From the NCBI RefSeq assembly GCF_001549985.1, contig NZ_LROZ01000004.1:1-64000 (forward strand): a stretch of 64,000 bases of DNA, written 5' to 3'. Source of the DNA: Myroides odoratus (GTDB lineage: Bacteria; Bacteroidota; Bacteroidia; Flavobacteriales; Flavobacteriaceae). Under the pieces are notes generated by a model, which searched no databases, was not told where the DNA came from, and saw nothing but the letters and a program-made list of their open reading frames with translations. The translations under genes and the position numbers were made by a program. The number at the start of each line of letters is the position of its first letter. The first letter of the stretch is position 1. Below are positions 47,400 to 57,060 of this stretch, in pieces.

Positions 47400-49136
47400 A
47401 TGAAGATAAATCCATTTCAACATAGTCATTTTTTAGGATATGTTAATCATGTATCCCCTTCTTTTATAAAGATCCATTTTCCATCTTCAATTTTAATGAA
47501 GTCTTTTTACCATAATTCTGAAATTTTAAAAGGCGGTCTTGTAGGGAATTATGTTGTAATTGAAGGAGAAGATAAAGGATTCCTTTGTAAACTGTTGGAA
47601 ATTTCTCTGCCTGAAAAAGAAAGGTTGGAACTGAGTGAGAAAACTTTCTCAACTAAAGAGTTTCATCCAACAGGTAGATTGGAAGTATTATTATCCTTCG
47701 ATTTATTTAATCCTTTAGACATTGAAAAAGGAGTTAATTCTTTGCCTTTGATTGGATCAAAAGTTTTTATCTGTTCTTCTGAATTTTTAGCAACACATTT
47801 TAAGAAGTTTGGTGTTAATACAGAAGATTTAGAAACAGCACCCACGATAAAATTAGGAAATTTGATTTATGATAAAAATGTTCCTGTTGATTTGTCATTA
47901 CAATCATTATTTGCTAGACATTGTGCAGTAGTAGGAACCACTGGTGGAGGTAAGAGTTTCACAATAAGTAAGTTTATAGAAGGAATTATTGAGACAAACT
48001 CGAAAGCAATTATTATTGATCCAACTGGGGAATACGGGAGTTTTGACACAAATATAAAAGTTGAAAGTACTAAACTTATTACAAATAGTTTTTTTCCTTA
48101 TCAAAACCTTACAATAAATGATTTATTTGTATTATTTAAACCATCTGGTCAAGTACAGCAACCTGTTCTACTTGATGCAATAAAGTCTTTAAAATTGTCT
48201 AAATGTTTAATGGATAATAAAGCTGCTCATACACATCGAAATGATGGTTTAAATGACATTTTTACATTTAGAGCACAAAATGTTTTAATAAATAATGGAC
48301 TAATTATTAAACAGGATCAATTTACAGCTCCATTTAATAATGCAAGTTATATTTATAAGACCAATATAGAGAATTTTAATCTTAATGATTTTGACATTTC
48401 ATTACTACACAAACAGATAGTTAATGAATGTTTTCAAGTCTTTAATAATCGATGGTCAAATAGTAGAGATGAGAGGAATTTTAGTAATTCGACTAGCTTA
48501 ATTATTAGAGTAAATAATGTCATTTCAAATGAAAAATTTTCTGGGATGTTTGGATTTAATGCCCCTGTAACATTAAATCTTATTGATATAATAGATACTT
48601 TTCTTATAAATCCTGATAAAAATGTATTACGAATAAGTTTCGAGGATGTTCCTTATGATTTTCAAGCAAGAGAAATTTTAGCAAATGCTTTGGGAAGGTA
48701 TTTATTGAATAAGTCAAGAACACTTGCCTTTAGAGAAAAACCATTGGTTTTATTTGTTGATGAAGCACATCAATTTTTAAATAAAAAGGTAAAAGATGAA
48801 TATTTTGAAAGTACTGAATTAAGTGCTTTTGACAGTATAGCAAAAGAAAGTCGAAAGTATGGTTTGTTTTTATGTTTAGCTACTCAAATGCCAAGGGATA
48901 TACCAATAGGAACATTAAGTCAAATGGGTACATTTGTAACTCATCGACTTATTAATCATTATGATAAAGAGGCAATTTCAAGTGCTTGCTCTACAGCTAA
49001 CAAGGAAACATTGTCGTTTCTACCTTCCTTGGGTTCTGGTGAAGCCATCATAATGGGGGTAGATTTTCCTATGCCATTATCAATTAAAATTGATAAACCA
49101 TTAATAGAACCAAAATTTGATACTCCAAAATTTTGA
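47400..49136 (+). CDS. HerA/DUF87-family ATPase (SIR2-HerA system)
   Basis: 578 residues. An N-terminal HAS-barrel-like part is followed by a RecA-type ATPase: Walker A GTTGGGKSFT (near 180), DPTGEYGSFD, Walker B LFVDEAHQF (near 450), ATQMPRDIP (near 494), with the inserted helical domain between. HerA forms hexamers; with SIR2 it makes a large complex that degrades NAD+ or cuts DNA during phage infection. The 2-base gap to SIR2 indicates translational coupling. Confidence 0.9.
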   Translation: MKINPFQHSHFLGYVNHVSPSFIKIHFPSSILMKSFYHNSEILKGGLVGNYVVIEGEDKGFLCKLLEISLPEKERLELSEKTFSTKEFHPTGRLEVLLSFDLFNPLDIEKGVNSLPLIGSKVFICSSEFLATHFKKFGVNTEDLETAPTIKLGNLIYDKNVPVDLSLQSLFARHCAVVGTTGGGKSFTISKFIEGIIETNSKAIIIDPTGEYGSFDTNIKVESTKLITNSFFPYQNLTINDLFVLFKPSGQVQQPVLLDAIKSLKLSKCLMDNKAAHTHRNDGLNDIFTFRAQNVLINNGLIIKQDQFTAPFNNASYIYKTNIENFNLNDFDISLLHKQIVNECFQVFNNRWSNSRDERNFSNSTSLIIRVNNVISNEKFSGMFGFNAPVTLNLIDIIDTFLINPDKNVLRISFEDVPYDFQAREILANALGRYLLNKSRTLAFREKPLVLFVDEAHQFLNKKVKDEYFESTELSAFDSIAKESRKYGLFLCLATQMPRDIPIGTLSQMGTFVTHRLINHYDKEAISSACSTANKETLSFLPSLGSGEAIIMGVDFPMPLSIKIDKPLIEPKFDTPKF

Positions 49137-49174
49137 ATCGTTTATAATCAACTGAAAGCTTTTGATGTAAAAAA

Positions 49175-49200
49175 ATGAAGGCGTCATAAGACGCCTTCAT
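49175..49200 (-). terminator. Terminator of radC, overlapping its last codons
   Basis: A perfect 11-bp stem (49175-49185 / 49190-49200, ATGAAGGCGTC / GACGCCTTCAT) with a 4-base loop. On the minus strand it is followed by a T-run, and its first arm encodes the final residues of RadC (DEGVL). Confidence 0.8.
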
Positions 49201-49654
49201 CTACAAAAGAGTAATAACTCTCAGAAGTTATTATCAAATGATCTAAAAGAGCAATATCAAGCACTTGACTTGCTTGTTTAATCTTGGCAGTAATCTGCTT
49301 ATCTGCCTCACTTGGATTTAATTTCCCAGATGGATGATTGTGCACTAAGATAAAAGCCGTTGCTTTTGCTTTTAAAAGAGCAGCAAAGATCAATCGAAGG
49401 TCAACCACAGTTCCTGTAATACCACCTGATGAAATTTCAAGTACACCAAGTACTCTATTACTATTTGACAGCATGAGTACTTTGAATTGTTCTAATAATT
49501 CAATTTTATTTTCATCCCATGCTTTTAAGGCTATTTCAAAAGCAGATTGTGACGATACAATCTTAGGTCTTTCAGATGTTTTAACTTTAGATTTGTAGAT
49601 TAGTTCAATCTCTGATGCCACTAACCATTTGCTGTTTAAAACTGTACTTTCCAT
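49184..49654 (-). CDS. radC: RadC/JAB-domain protein of conjugative element
   Basis: 156 residues. The JAB (MPN) metal site is visible: HNHPSGKLNPSEAD near residues 103-116, with upstream VLGVLEISSGGITGTVVDLR. Short RadC-like proteins without the helix-hairpin-helix region are common in Bacteroidota conjugative elements; their function is unknown, perhaps peptidase-like. It is read away from mobC, with about 200 bases between. Confidence 0.88.
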   Translation of the reverse strand: MESTVLNSKWLVASEIELIYKSKVKTSERPKIVSSQSAFEIALKAWDENKIELLEQFKVLMLSNSNRVLGVLEISSGGITGTVVDLRLIFAALLKAKATAFILVHNHPSGKLNPSEADKQITAKIKQASQVLDIALLDHLIITSESYYSFVDEGVL

Positions 49655-49687
49655 AATATTATATTTTTAAATTAATTATGGAGCAGC

Positions 49688-49702
49688 TACAGGTAATGCT
49701 TA
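49688..49702 (+). repeat. 15-base direct repeat, copy 1
   Basis: TACAGGTAATGCTTA, exactly repeated at 52558-52572. This copy lies between the radC start and the mobC end. Confidence 0.55.
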
Positions 49703-49854
49703 AGCAAGCTCAAAAAGCAACGCAATAAAGCGAAGACAAGGTCAAGCATTTATGGGGGAATTTTTTGAAAGCGAACCGCGAAGTGTTACCTAGCTTAGTG
49801 ATATAATTGATAAAAAATAAAACCATTATAAGCCCAAAGGATAAAAAGAAAGGT

Positions 49855-51858
49855 TTACTTCTTCTTATTAATCAAATGGGCCAATTCAGGGTCATTTTCA
49901 ATGCGTTTTAGCTCTGATTCAATAATTGACTCAATATCAAGTTTAATTTGTCTGTAATTGGCTTGAATCGTTTCATCTAAGGTGTTATTGCCCTTAGCAT
50001 CTAAGAAAGAAGTTATCTGAGGTATCTTTTGGTAGGCTTTCATTTCTTTAGAAACTTTGTCATTATCAACAACTATCTCACAGTGAAATATCTTTTGTTC
50101 TATACGCTCATCAAAATTATCAGATACAGCCCCTACAAACATTCCTTGGGTAAGAGTGGCTATTTTAGATGCAGGAATAAGGGTATCAAGCTGGGTAGAG
50201 AAGGAGGTAGAACGGTCGTTTCTATTAATGGATATGCTTTGTCGTTTTTGAAGGATTTTACCAAAGCGTTCTGATAAGGCTTTAGCCGTATCACCAACTA
50301 CTTGCCCTGAGAAGATATTACCAACAGTATTTTGAATGACTTTACTTTCCTTATCTCCATAATCTCTGTTGAGTTGAGAAAAATCTTGAAAACCCAAACA
50401 TACAGCTACTTTATTACTACGAGCTGTGGCAATGAGATTATCAAGACCTCTAAAGTAGATTGTTGGTAACTCATCAATAATAACAGAGCTCTTAAGTTGT
50501 CCTTTTTTATTAATTAGTTTTACAATACGTGAGTTATACAGGCCAAGTGCCGCAGAGTAGATATTCTGTCTATCTGGATTGTTTCCAACACAGAGTATTT
50601 TAGGTGCTGCTGGATTATTAATATCCAAAGTAAAATCATCTCCTGTCATTACCCAGTATAGTGATGATGAGATCATACGAGACAGCGGTATTTTAGCCGA
50701 GGCTATCTGCCCTTGTAATTGATCTTGCGCTCCACCTTCCCAAGCGTCCATAAAAGGGGATAGATAATTTTCTAAATCGGAGTAGGAAGTTAAAATAGTA
50801 AATACATCCGCATATTTTTTATTAAGAAGTTCTATCGCATGAGGAAAGGTGCAGTATTTTCCATTTTGATAAAGTTTTAAAAACCAAATAATGGCAGCTA
50901 ATAAAATGATTGGCGATTCCACAAAAAAATCTCCTTGTTTTTGGATCCAGGAGCGGTTTAGATTCAGCATAATAGTGTAGGCTGATTCATAGGCATCAGA
51001 TATATCAGTCATAAAAGACGGATTAATCGGATTACAGCGATGACTACGACTTGGATCATCAAAGTTTATGACATAAAACTTAGGCACAATAGCGTATTTG
51101 TCTTTGTGTAAAAGCAAATGATTATAAGCGATGGTTGATAAATCATCGAATTTAAAATCATAGATATACATGGAAAATCCTTTTTCAATTTGCTGTTTAA
51201 TAAAGCTATTGACCACAGCATAGGATTTACCAGAACCAGGAGTACCAAGAACAATAGTCGCCCTAAATGGATTAACGATGTTTATCCAACCACTGTTCCA
51301 TTTGCCTTTGTAGTAAAATCTTGAAGGTAAGTTTACGGAGTATTCATTTTCGATTAAGCAGGTCTCTTGCATAAAACTTTCGTTTTCAAAATTGAATACG
51401 TCTTGCATGAGATTATCATTTAGGAGTCTACTAATCCAAGCACCGGCTACCAGAAGTAAGATATAGCCTAAAAACGTACTTGATATATACAGTATAGCGC
51501 TCCAAGAATATCCAAAATCAAGTAAAAAGAAGTTGAAAAAGAATAAACTAAAACCAACTGAAAAAACAAGAGTGATTTTAGAAACGGTTATCTTTTCATG
51601 TTTTACGCCTTTGCCTCCCCACAGGCTTAAAGAGAGTAAAACCAAACAGAAGAGTTTAGTATAAAGTAAATGAGAAAACAGTCCTGCTGTTCGATTGAAA
51701 TTCATCAGTATTCGATCTACAATGGTGTGTGTAATTCCAAGGTTTAAAAGGAAAGAATAACAATACCAGTATAGATGCATAAGCATAATAAGAATACTTA
51801 CTGCTCGCATAAATGCCAGGATTTTAGCAAGGGCTTTTAAATCGTCTTCTGATTGCAT
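49855..51858 (-). CDS. mobC: Type IV coupling protein (VirD4/TraG-like), MobC
   Basis: I chose the ATG at 51858 (MQSEDDLKALAKILAF, 667 residues); the longer frame adds 17 atypical residues. Several membrane helices lie in the first 180 residues. The ATPase has Walker A GTPGSGKSYAV near residue 206 and Walker B SVIIDELPTIYF near 462; TARSNKVAVCLGFQDFSQL follows. It delivers the relaxase-DNA complex to the mating pore. Unlike in most related elements, it is read opposite to mobA/mobB, with a tRNA deacylase gene between. Confidence 0.92.
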   Translation of the reverse strand: MQSEDDLKALAKILAFMRAVSILIMLMHLYWYCYSFLLNLGITHTIVDRILMNFNRTAGLFSHLLYTKLFCLVLLSLSLWGGKGVKHEKITVSKITLVFSVGFSLFFFNFFLLDFGYSWSAILYISSTFLGYILLLVAGAWISRLLNDNLMQDVFNFENESFMQETCLIENEYSVNLPSRFYYKGKWNSGWINIVNPFRATIVLGTPGSGKSYAVVNSFIKQQIEKGFSMYIYDFKFDDLSTIAYNHLLLHKDKYAIVPKFYVINFDDPSRSHRCNPINPSFMTDISDAYESAYTIMLNLNRSWIQKQGDFFVESPIILLAAIIWFLKLYQNGKYCTFPHAIELLNKKYADVFTILTSYSDLENYLSPFMDAWEGGAQDQLQGQIASAKIPLSRMISSSLYWVMTGDDFTLDINNPAAPKILCVGNNPDRQNIYSAALGLYNSRIVKLINKKGQLKSSVIIDELPTIYFRGLDNLIATARSNKVAVCLGFQDFSQLNRDYGDKESKVIQNTVGNIFSGQVVGDTAKALSERFGKILQKRQSISINRNDRSTSFSTQLDTLIPASKIATLTQGMFVGAVSDNFDERIEQKIFHCEIVVDNDKVSKEMKAYQKIPQITSFLDAKGNNTLDETIQANYRQIKLDIESIIESELKRIENDPELAHLINKKK

Positions 51859-52024
51859 AATAAATGTAATTAAGATTAACGATTTAAAGTAGTAGTGTAT
51901 CAATCTCAAAGTCTGACATTGGAATCATAAGGTATTATTTGGCTTTCATAGAAAACAAGTCTTCACCATTAAAATTTGTCAATTGCATTATAATTTCTAT
52001 TTTTAAAAATCAAGATTAAGTATT

Positions 52025-52492
52025 ATGAACCATTTAAAAGTGAAAGACTATCTAAAAAGCATGGGTTTTGAAGATTGTTTTATTGAATTTGAACAAAGTA
52101 CAGCTACTGTAGGTGAAGCTGCAATTGCGATTGGTTGTGATAGCGACCAAATAGCAAAGAGTATAACGCTTTATGCCCCAGAAGAGGGAACTGCTATTCT
52201 TGTCGTCGCTTCAGGAAATAGTAAAATCGATAATAAAGCCTTTAAAGACACTTTTGGTATCAAAGCCAAGATGCTTAAATATGAAGATGTAGAAGAGTTA
52301 GTAGGTCATAAAGTTGGAGGAGTCTGCCCTTTTAAGGTAAAGGGATCAACCAAAATCTATTTTGATGAATCTTTAAAAAAACACGAAGTGCTTTATGCAG
52401 CTGGAGGTAGCGCTAATACCGTAGTTCGATTAAAACAAGAAGAATTGCTTGATTTATGTGATTTTGTTGATTGGTTATCTGTGACAAAATAG
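52025..52492 (+). CDS. YbaK/EbsC-family aminoacyl-tRNA deacylase
   Basis: 155 residues covering the whole YbaK domain: TVGEAAIAIGCDSDQIAKSI, ASGNSKIDNKAFKD, VEELVGHKVGGVCPFKVKGS, and AAGGSANTVVRL. These proteins remove wrongly attached amino acids from tRNA (Cys- or Ala-tRNA-Pro). It lies between mobC and mobA, an unusual place for a translation-quality gene, so it is probably cargo or a hitch-hiker. It has its own upstream region, opposite mobC. Confidence 0.88.
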   Translation: MNHLKVKDYLKSMGFEDCFIEFEQSTATVGEAAIAIGCDSDQIAKSITLYAPEEGTAILVVASGNSKIDNKAFKDTFGIKAKMLKYEDVEELVGHKVGGVCPFKVKGSTKIYFDESLKKHEVLYAAGGSANTVVRLKQEELLDLCDFVDWLSVTK

Positions 52493-52557
52493 ATTCACAT
52501 TATGGTTTGCTACATAATTCCAAATACAACCCCTTAGAGTCATTAGAAGTTTAGTAG

Positions 52558-52572
52558 TACAGGTAATGCTTA
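52558..52572 (+). repeat. 15-base direct repeat, copy 2 (upstream of mobA)
   Basis: Same 15 bases as 49688-49702, here 27 bases before the mobA start. The position upstream of the relaxosome genes makes it a candidate part of oriT or a binding site of MobA. Confidence 0.5.
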
Positions 52573-52599
52573 TTTTGACACAAACAAAGATAAGAAACC

Positions 52600-53028
52600 A
52601 TGCAAACGACCACTAAAACCAAAGGAGGAAGAAAATTAAAATCCAATCCTAAAAAATACAGACATGTTTTTAGGCTCACCGAATCAGAAAACAAAAGACT
52701 GCTTGCTTTGTTTGCATCATCAGGAATGACAAACAAAGCAAGCTTTCTTGTTTCTATGCTTTTAGATAGAGAGGTTAAAACAGTCAAAATAGATGTTGCT
52801 GCCTTGCAATATCAGGCAGCTCTTACTAAGTTATTTAATCAATTTAGGGCAGTAGGAGTGAACTACAACCAAATGGTTAAACTATGTAACCAGTATTTCT
52901 CCGAAAATAGAGCGAAGCGTTCTATCTCAAGACTTGAAGAATATACCAAAGACTTATCCAAGCTTTGCTATTATATAATCAAATTAACTAAGGAGTTTGA
53001 AGACAAGCATCTTAATATTAACCCATAA
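52600..53028 (+). CDS. mobA: Relaxosome accessory protein MobA
   Basis: 142 residues with a basic N terminus (KTKGGRKLKSNPKKYR) and a ribbon-helix-helix-like part (HVFRLTESENKRLLALFASS). The C-terminal helical region (FRAVGVNYNQMVKLCNQ, then SRLEEYTKDLSKLCYY) is shared by MobC/BmgB-type accessory proteins. It should bind oriT and assist the relaxase, whose gene begins 3 bases later. Confidence 0.85.
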   Translation: MQTTTKTKGGRKLKSNPKKYRHVFRLTESENKRLLALFASSGMTNKASFLVSMLLDREVKTVKIDVAALQYQAALTKLFNQFRAVGVNYNQMVKLCNQYFSENRAKRSISRLEEYTKDLSKLCYYIIKLTKEFEDKHLNINP

Positions 53029-53031
53029 GTT

Positions 53032-54318
53032 ATGATTGCAAAGATTGGTAAAGGAAGTAATCTTATAGGAGCTTTGTCCTATAATCAATTAAAAGTTGAT
53101 AAAGGACAAGGGATTGTTTTGTCTACAAACAACTTACCAGAACCCAGCAATGCTTTAAACTACATCGCTCAACTCTATAAACACTTTGAGCCTTATTTAT
53201 TTTTAAATAACAAGACAGAAAAAGTGGTGAGGCATATTTCTTTAAATCCCAATCCTAATGATAAATTATCCGATGATATGTTAAACGATATAGCTAAAGA
53301 GTATATGAAGGAGGTGGGATATAAGAACCAACCTTATATTGTCTATAAACATAGCGATATAGAAAGAGAGCACATTCATATCGTTACCGTTTCTACAGAC
53401 TTACAAGGAAAGAAAATTGACGATAAGTATGACCATTTAAAATCAATGAAAGTTTGCCGTGAAATTGAAAAGCAGTTTAACCTAACTTCATCAGTCAATC
53501 GGACAAATAAAGAATCTAAGCAAACTCTATTTACACCAGTTGACTACACCAAGCACAATCTAAAAACTCAATTAGCCTCGGTTATACGCTACTTACCCAA
53601 ATACTATCATTATGACAGCTTAACAAGCTACAATGCTTTATTATCTCTATTTAATATCAGAGCAGAAAAGGTAGAGGCAATTTACAACGGACAAGTAAAA
53701 CAAGGCTTAGTGTATTTTGCATTAAATGAAAAAGGGGAGAAGGTAAGTAATCCTTTTAAGGCTTCACTTTTCGGAAAAAATGCAAGCTATCAAGAGCTTG
53801 AAAAGCATTTCAAGAAATCGAAAGAAACCTTACAAAAATCTACAACAAAAGCTAACCTAAAACATACTATCGAAATAGTTTTGAATGCTACAAACTCACA
53901 AAAAGAATTTAAAGAAGAGCTATTAAATCAAGGTATAAACGCAATTATCATTCAAAACAAGGGTAATCGAATCTATGGGGTAACTTTTATTGATCATAAC
54001 TCAAAAAGTGTCTATAAAGGCTCCGATTTAAATAAAGAATTATCGGCTAATAGGCTGAATGAGAAATGGAGTAGGACAGAGGAACAAATTAATTCAACTA
54101 TAAAAACACAAAGTCAAGAGATCTTTAAAAAACATATGGACTCAAAAGAAATTGAATTGCATTCCATATTTGAGTATTTGGATACTGATTCAATAAGCTT
54201 TAATACTACTGAATATATATCATTATTTAACCTACTTGATAATCATCAAGAAGTAGATTATGACGAGCTAATGTTTGAACAGAAAATTAAACGAAAAAAG
54301 AAAAAAAGATCACTGTGA
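53032..54318 (+). CDS. mobB: Relaxase/mobilization nuclease MobB
   Basis: 428 residues. The relaxase domain occupies the first 160: MIAKIGKGSNLIGALSYNQ with Tyr 17 as a possible catalytic tyrosine, VVRHISLNPNPNDKLSDD, and the three-histidine type motif EREHIHIVTVSTD near residue 115. It nicks oriT and pilots the strand to the recipient. The C-terminal part is helical and lysine-rich. It forms an operon with mobA and is followed by a terminator. Confidence 0.9.
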   Translation: MIAKIGKGSNLIGALSYNQLKVDKGQGIVLSTNNLPEPSNALNYIAQLYKHFEPYLFLNNKTEKVVRHISLNPNPNDKLSDDMLNDIAKEYMKEVGYKNQPYIVYKHSDIEREHIHIVTVSTDLQGKKIDDKYDHLKSMKVCREIEKQFNLTSSVNRTNKESKQTLFTPVDYTKHNLKTQLASVIRYLPKYYHYDSLTSYNALLSLFNIRAEKVEAIYNGQVKQGLVYFALNEKGEKVSNPFKASLFGKNASYQELEKHFKKSKETLQKSTTKANLKHTIEIVLNATNSQKEFKEELLNQGINAIIIQNKGNRIYGVTFIDHNSKSVYKGSDLNKELSANRLNEKWSRTEEQINSTIKTQSQEIFKKHMDSKEIELHSIFEYLDTDSISFNTTEYISLFNLLDNHQEVDYDELMFEQKIKRKKKKRSL

Positions 54319-54389
54319 AATATAGTGCCTCGAATTAGGTATTTATATTTTGAGTACTTTTAAATATATTGAATCGATCATTAAAATAT

Positions 54390-54424
54390 AAAAGCCTGAA
54401 AATCAATTAATTTTTCAGGCTTTT
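54390..54424 (+). terminator. Terminator of mobAB
   Basis: AAAAGCCTGAAAA (54390-54402) pairs with TTTTTCAGGCTTTT (54411-54424) over an 8-base loop, with T at the end. Confidence 0.85.
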
Positions 54425-54645
54425 GTCTTGTTTTTAAACTTTAATTAGGTACTATAATGTGGAGAAAGAGGGTTAGCCTCTTTTATTTCTTATATCCTAT
54501 AAATAGGAATGTTAACTTTTTTGATTTGGGGTGAGTATCTAATTAGGAAAGATTTAGGCTATGACAGAAGCTTTGAAATTCTTAACTTATTGCCAAAACA
54601 TCATGTATTTGAGCTGTTCTATATTATAATTTAAAACATGTAGAG
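54425..54645. other. Intergenic stretch with second weak terminator
   Basis: Holds AAAGAGG/CCTCTTT (54465-54471 / 54477-54483) followed by a T-rich run, read on the plus strand. Nothing else was seen before the convergent methyltransferase gene. Confidence 0.45.
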
Positions 54646-56487
54646 CTATAGTTTGATATTATAATAATCCTCTAAAAAGGCATCAATAATATTTTTATTA
54701 GGTTCATTTATCAAAAAATCTATATCATATTCAGAAAAATCAGGAATACCAAAATTTTTGATATAAGTTCCATTTAATGAATAATATGCTGAGGAATATG
54801 GTTTACTTGTTGTTTTAATATAATACCAAAACAATCTTGATTCCATAATCTTCTTAATTAATTGCATTTCTTCTTCGGAGTGACCAATTATTGCTTGTCC
54901 GTTATAGAACATTAAATTATCGTCATCACTAATTAAATAACTAGGTGTTTTATCAGAAAATTTGGGAAAAAACAATTTATTACCTACTTTTTCTAGTGAT
55001 TGTGTTCTACCAAATGCAAACCATTTTTCATACTTTCCTTTTCCTTTATCTCTTTCAGAAAGAATTAATCGTTTTTTTTGTAAATAATCGAATGCTCTTG
55101 GGTATGTTTCTACTAAAAAATCTTCTTCTAATACTTTAGGTTTCATTTCATCATTATATGGAAACAAAATTTTTTCTACTACATTATCAAAATTAACATT
55201 TCTACTCAATTTATTCGAGTTTAAAATATCTCTACATATTCCTTTTTCAATCGGATATAAACTTCCATTTTGTAGGTAATAAAAATCATCATCCTCTTCT
55301 ACCGGCTTAAAAATGTAAACATCATTTTTAAGAGTTGCAATTCCATGTCGGGTTTTATATTTTTCTCCAAAAGGACTTCCTATAGATTCAATTCTAGAAA
55401 TAATTTCATTATTATGAAGATTCCAACCTTTTCTAGCATCTAAATTTTGATAATTAATTTTTTGATATAAATTTACATTTGTTGGTAACTCTTTATTGAT
55501 TGATTTATAATATTCAATATAATCTCGCTCTATTTTTTCTAAAAAGCAGACACAAGTATAGGTACTCTTTGATTTAAATATTTGAAGAGTACCAAAGTCA
55601 ATGATTTTCATAGAAGTATTATTTCTTGCAAAATAACTTCTCAGTGCTCTACCATTTAGACTTTTAAAAAAAGTATTCATTGTAATAAAACCAAGAATAC
55701 CATTTAGCGCTAAATTTTCATACCCTATTTGAAAAAATGGAATATACAAATCAGGATTCCCCGTAGAACAAACTTCCCAATTTTTTATGTTTTTTTTAGC
55801 ATCCTCATCTAAATTACGAGCAGAAACATAAGGAGGGTTACCAACGATAATATCAAAACCGTTAAAATCATTAATGACATCTTGCCAGTTAAAAAGTAAA
55901 GCATCTCCTTGATGAATATTTAAATAAAATTCTTCGATATCCTCTCCATCAGATAAGGCTAATAAACTCAATAATAATTTACTACGAGTTACAGAATATT
56001 GTTGAATATCTAAACCAAAAACTTGATTTTCAAATATATATTGATATGTATTATTAGTTCTTTTCTTTAATTCTTTTGCTGCTGTATATAAAAAACCTGA
56101 ACAACCACATGCTATATCAGCAACTTGAATATTATTTAAGTTAATATCTTTTCTGTTAAATGATTCATTTACAATATATTCTCTAATTTCAGTAGGGGTA
56201 TATATTGCACCATTTACAATTCTGTCTGAAGGAGAAATAACGAATTCGAAAAGTTCTATTAATTTTTCAATATTAAAAACTTGAATTTCATTTTGAATAA
56301 TTAGAATAAATTCGTTTAGTTTTTCTCTCTTTTTTGTATTTCTTGTCGTTATGGAATAATCTTTTAGAAGCAGATTATGGAATAGATTTAAATTATTGAT
56401 CTCAATAAAAGCAGACACAATGAGCCTATCCACTTCTTTTGGGAAATTAGAATATGATTCAAGATATTTATATATGTTCTTACTCAA
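54646..56487 (-). CDS. N6-adenine DNA methyltransferase with TaqI/Eco57I-type specificity domain
   Basis: 613 residues. Motif I is VADIACGCSGFLYTAAKEL (about 122-140), and the catalytic motif is IVGNPPYVSARNLD (NPPY near 217). The C-terminal 250 residues are of the TaqI_C-like recognition type (LFPYNDEMKP, RLILSERDKGKGKYEKW, YSLNGTYIKNFGIPDF). It should methylate adenine in a specific DNA site. No fused nuclease is present. It is the last gene of a four-gene operon and starts directly at the HNH gene's stop codon. Confidence 0.88.
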   Translation of the reverse strand: MSKNIYKYLESYSNFPKEVDRLIVSAFIEINNLNLFHNLLLKDYSITTRNTKKREKLNEFILIIQNEIQVFNIEKLIELFEFVISPSDRIVNGAIYTPTEIREYIVNESFNRKDINLNNIQVADIACGCSGFLYTAAKELKKRTNNTYQYIFENQVFGLDIQQYSVTRSKLLLSLLALSDGEDIEEFYLNIHQGDALLFNWQDVINDFNGFDIIVGNPPYVSARNLDEDAKKNIKNWEVCSTGNPDLYIPFFQIGYENLALNGILGFITMNTFFKSLNGRALRSYFARNNTSMKIIDFGTLQIFKSKSTYTCVCFLEKIERDYIEYYKSINKELPTNVNLYQKINYQNLDARKGWNLHNNEIISRIESIGSPFGEKYKTRHGIATLKNDVYIFKPVEEDDDFYYLQNGSLYPIEKGICRDILNSNKLSRNVNFDNVVEKILFPYNDEMKPKVLEEDFLVETYPRAFDYLQKKRLILSERDKGKGKYEKWFAFGRTQSLEKVGNKLFFPKFSDKTPSYLISDDDNLMFYNGQAIIGHSEEEMQLIKKIMESRLFWYYIKTTSKPYSSAYYSLNGTYIKNFGIPDFSEYDIDFLINEPNKNIIDAFLEDYYNIKL

Positions 56488-57060
56488 TTATTGTTCTTTT
56501 TTTAAATATTTTAGGTATGTGAAAAATTCTTCTGATAAATCACTATTTAAGATTTTTAAATCCTTTTGTATCTTTATGTTTTTCGGATTATTAATTTGCT
56601 CTTGGAGTTTAAGGATTTTTACATACATTTCATCCAATTTCCAAATTAAACTATATCTCCTTAAATGTAGTTGCAACTTGCTATGCATATAATTTGCTTC
56701 TTTAAGGCCAGCTTTAGGCAGTATTGTTCCATCATTATCTCTTTCAAAATATTCGTTAAAATCTGTGTTACATGGATCTATATAATCGCCTTCATCATCT
56801 GATTTTAATATGTTTACATAGGAACAGCAATAAACCAAATTAGAATAATCTGTTTCAAGAGCAGGGTTTTTAGAGATAGGTTTAAAATGGTCTATATGAA
56901 AAGTATTCTTTCCTCCGAACCAAAAATCAGGACAATCAGTATAACCACATCGATTATTAAAATCTTTAGCTAAAGGTTTTTTATAACTTCGATACCTTTG
57001 ATACCTTTTGTCAAACGTTCTTACAGGCGTTTGATTTCTAAAATTATTTGCCATCTTCAT
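56488..57060 (-). CDS. HNH endonuclease
   Basis: 190 residues. A CGYTDC zinc-binding-type pair, the HNH core FHIDHFKPIS near residue 53 and YSNLVYCCSYVN give the beta-beta-alpha-metal fold. The N terminus is very basic (FDKRYQRYRSYKKPLAK). It overlaps the receiver gene by 17 bases and abuts the methyltransferase gene, so it is probably the cutting subunit of the module, cleaving unmodified or invading DNA. The ATG at 57054 is an alternative start. Confidence 0.82.
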   Translation of the reverse strand: MKMANNFRNQTPVRTFDKRYQRYRSYKKPLAKDFNNRCGYTDCPDFWFGGKNTFHIDHFKPISKNPALETDYSNLVYCCSYVNILKSDDEGDYIDPCNTDFNEYFERDNDGTILPKAGLKEANYMHSKLQLHLRRYSLIWKLDEMYVKILKLQEQINNPKNIKIQKDLKILNSDLSEEFFTYLKYLKKEQ

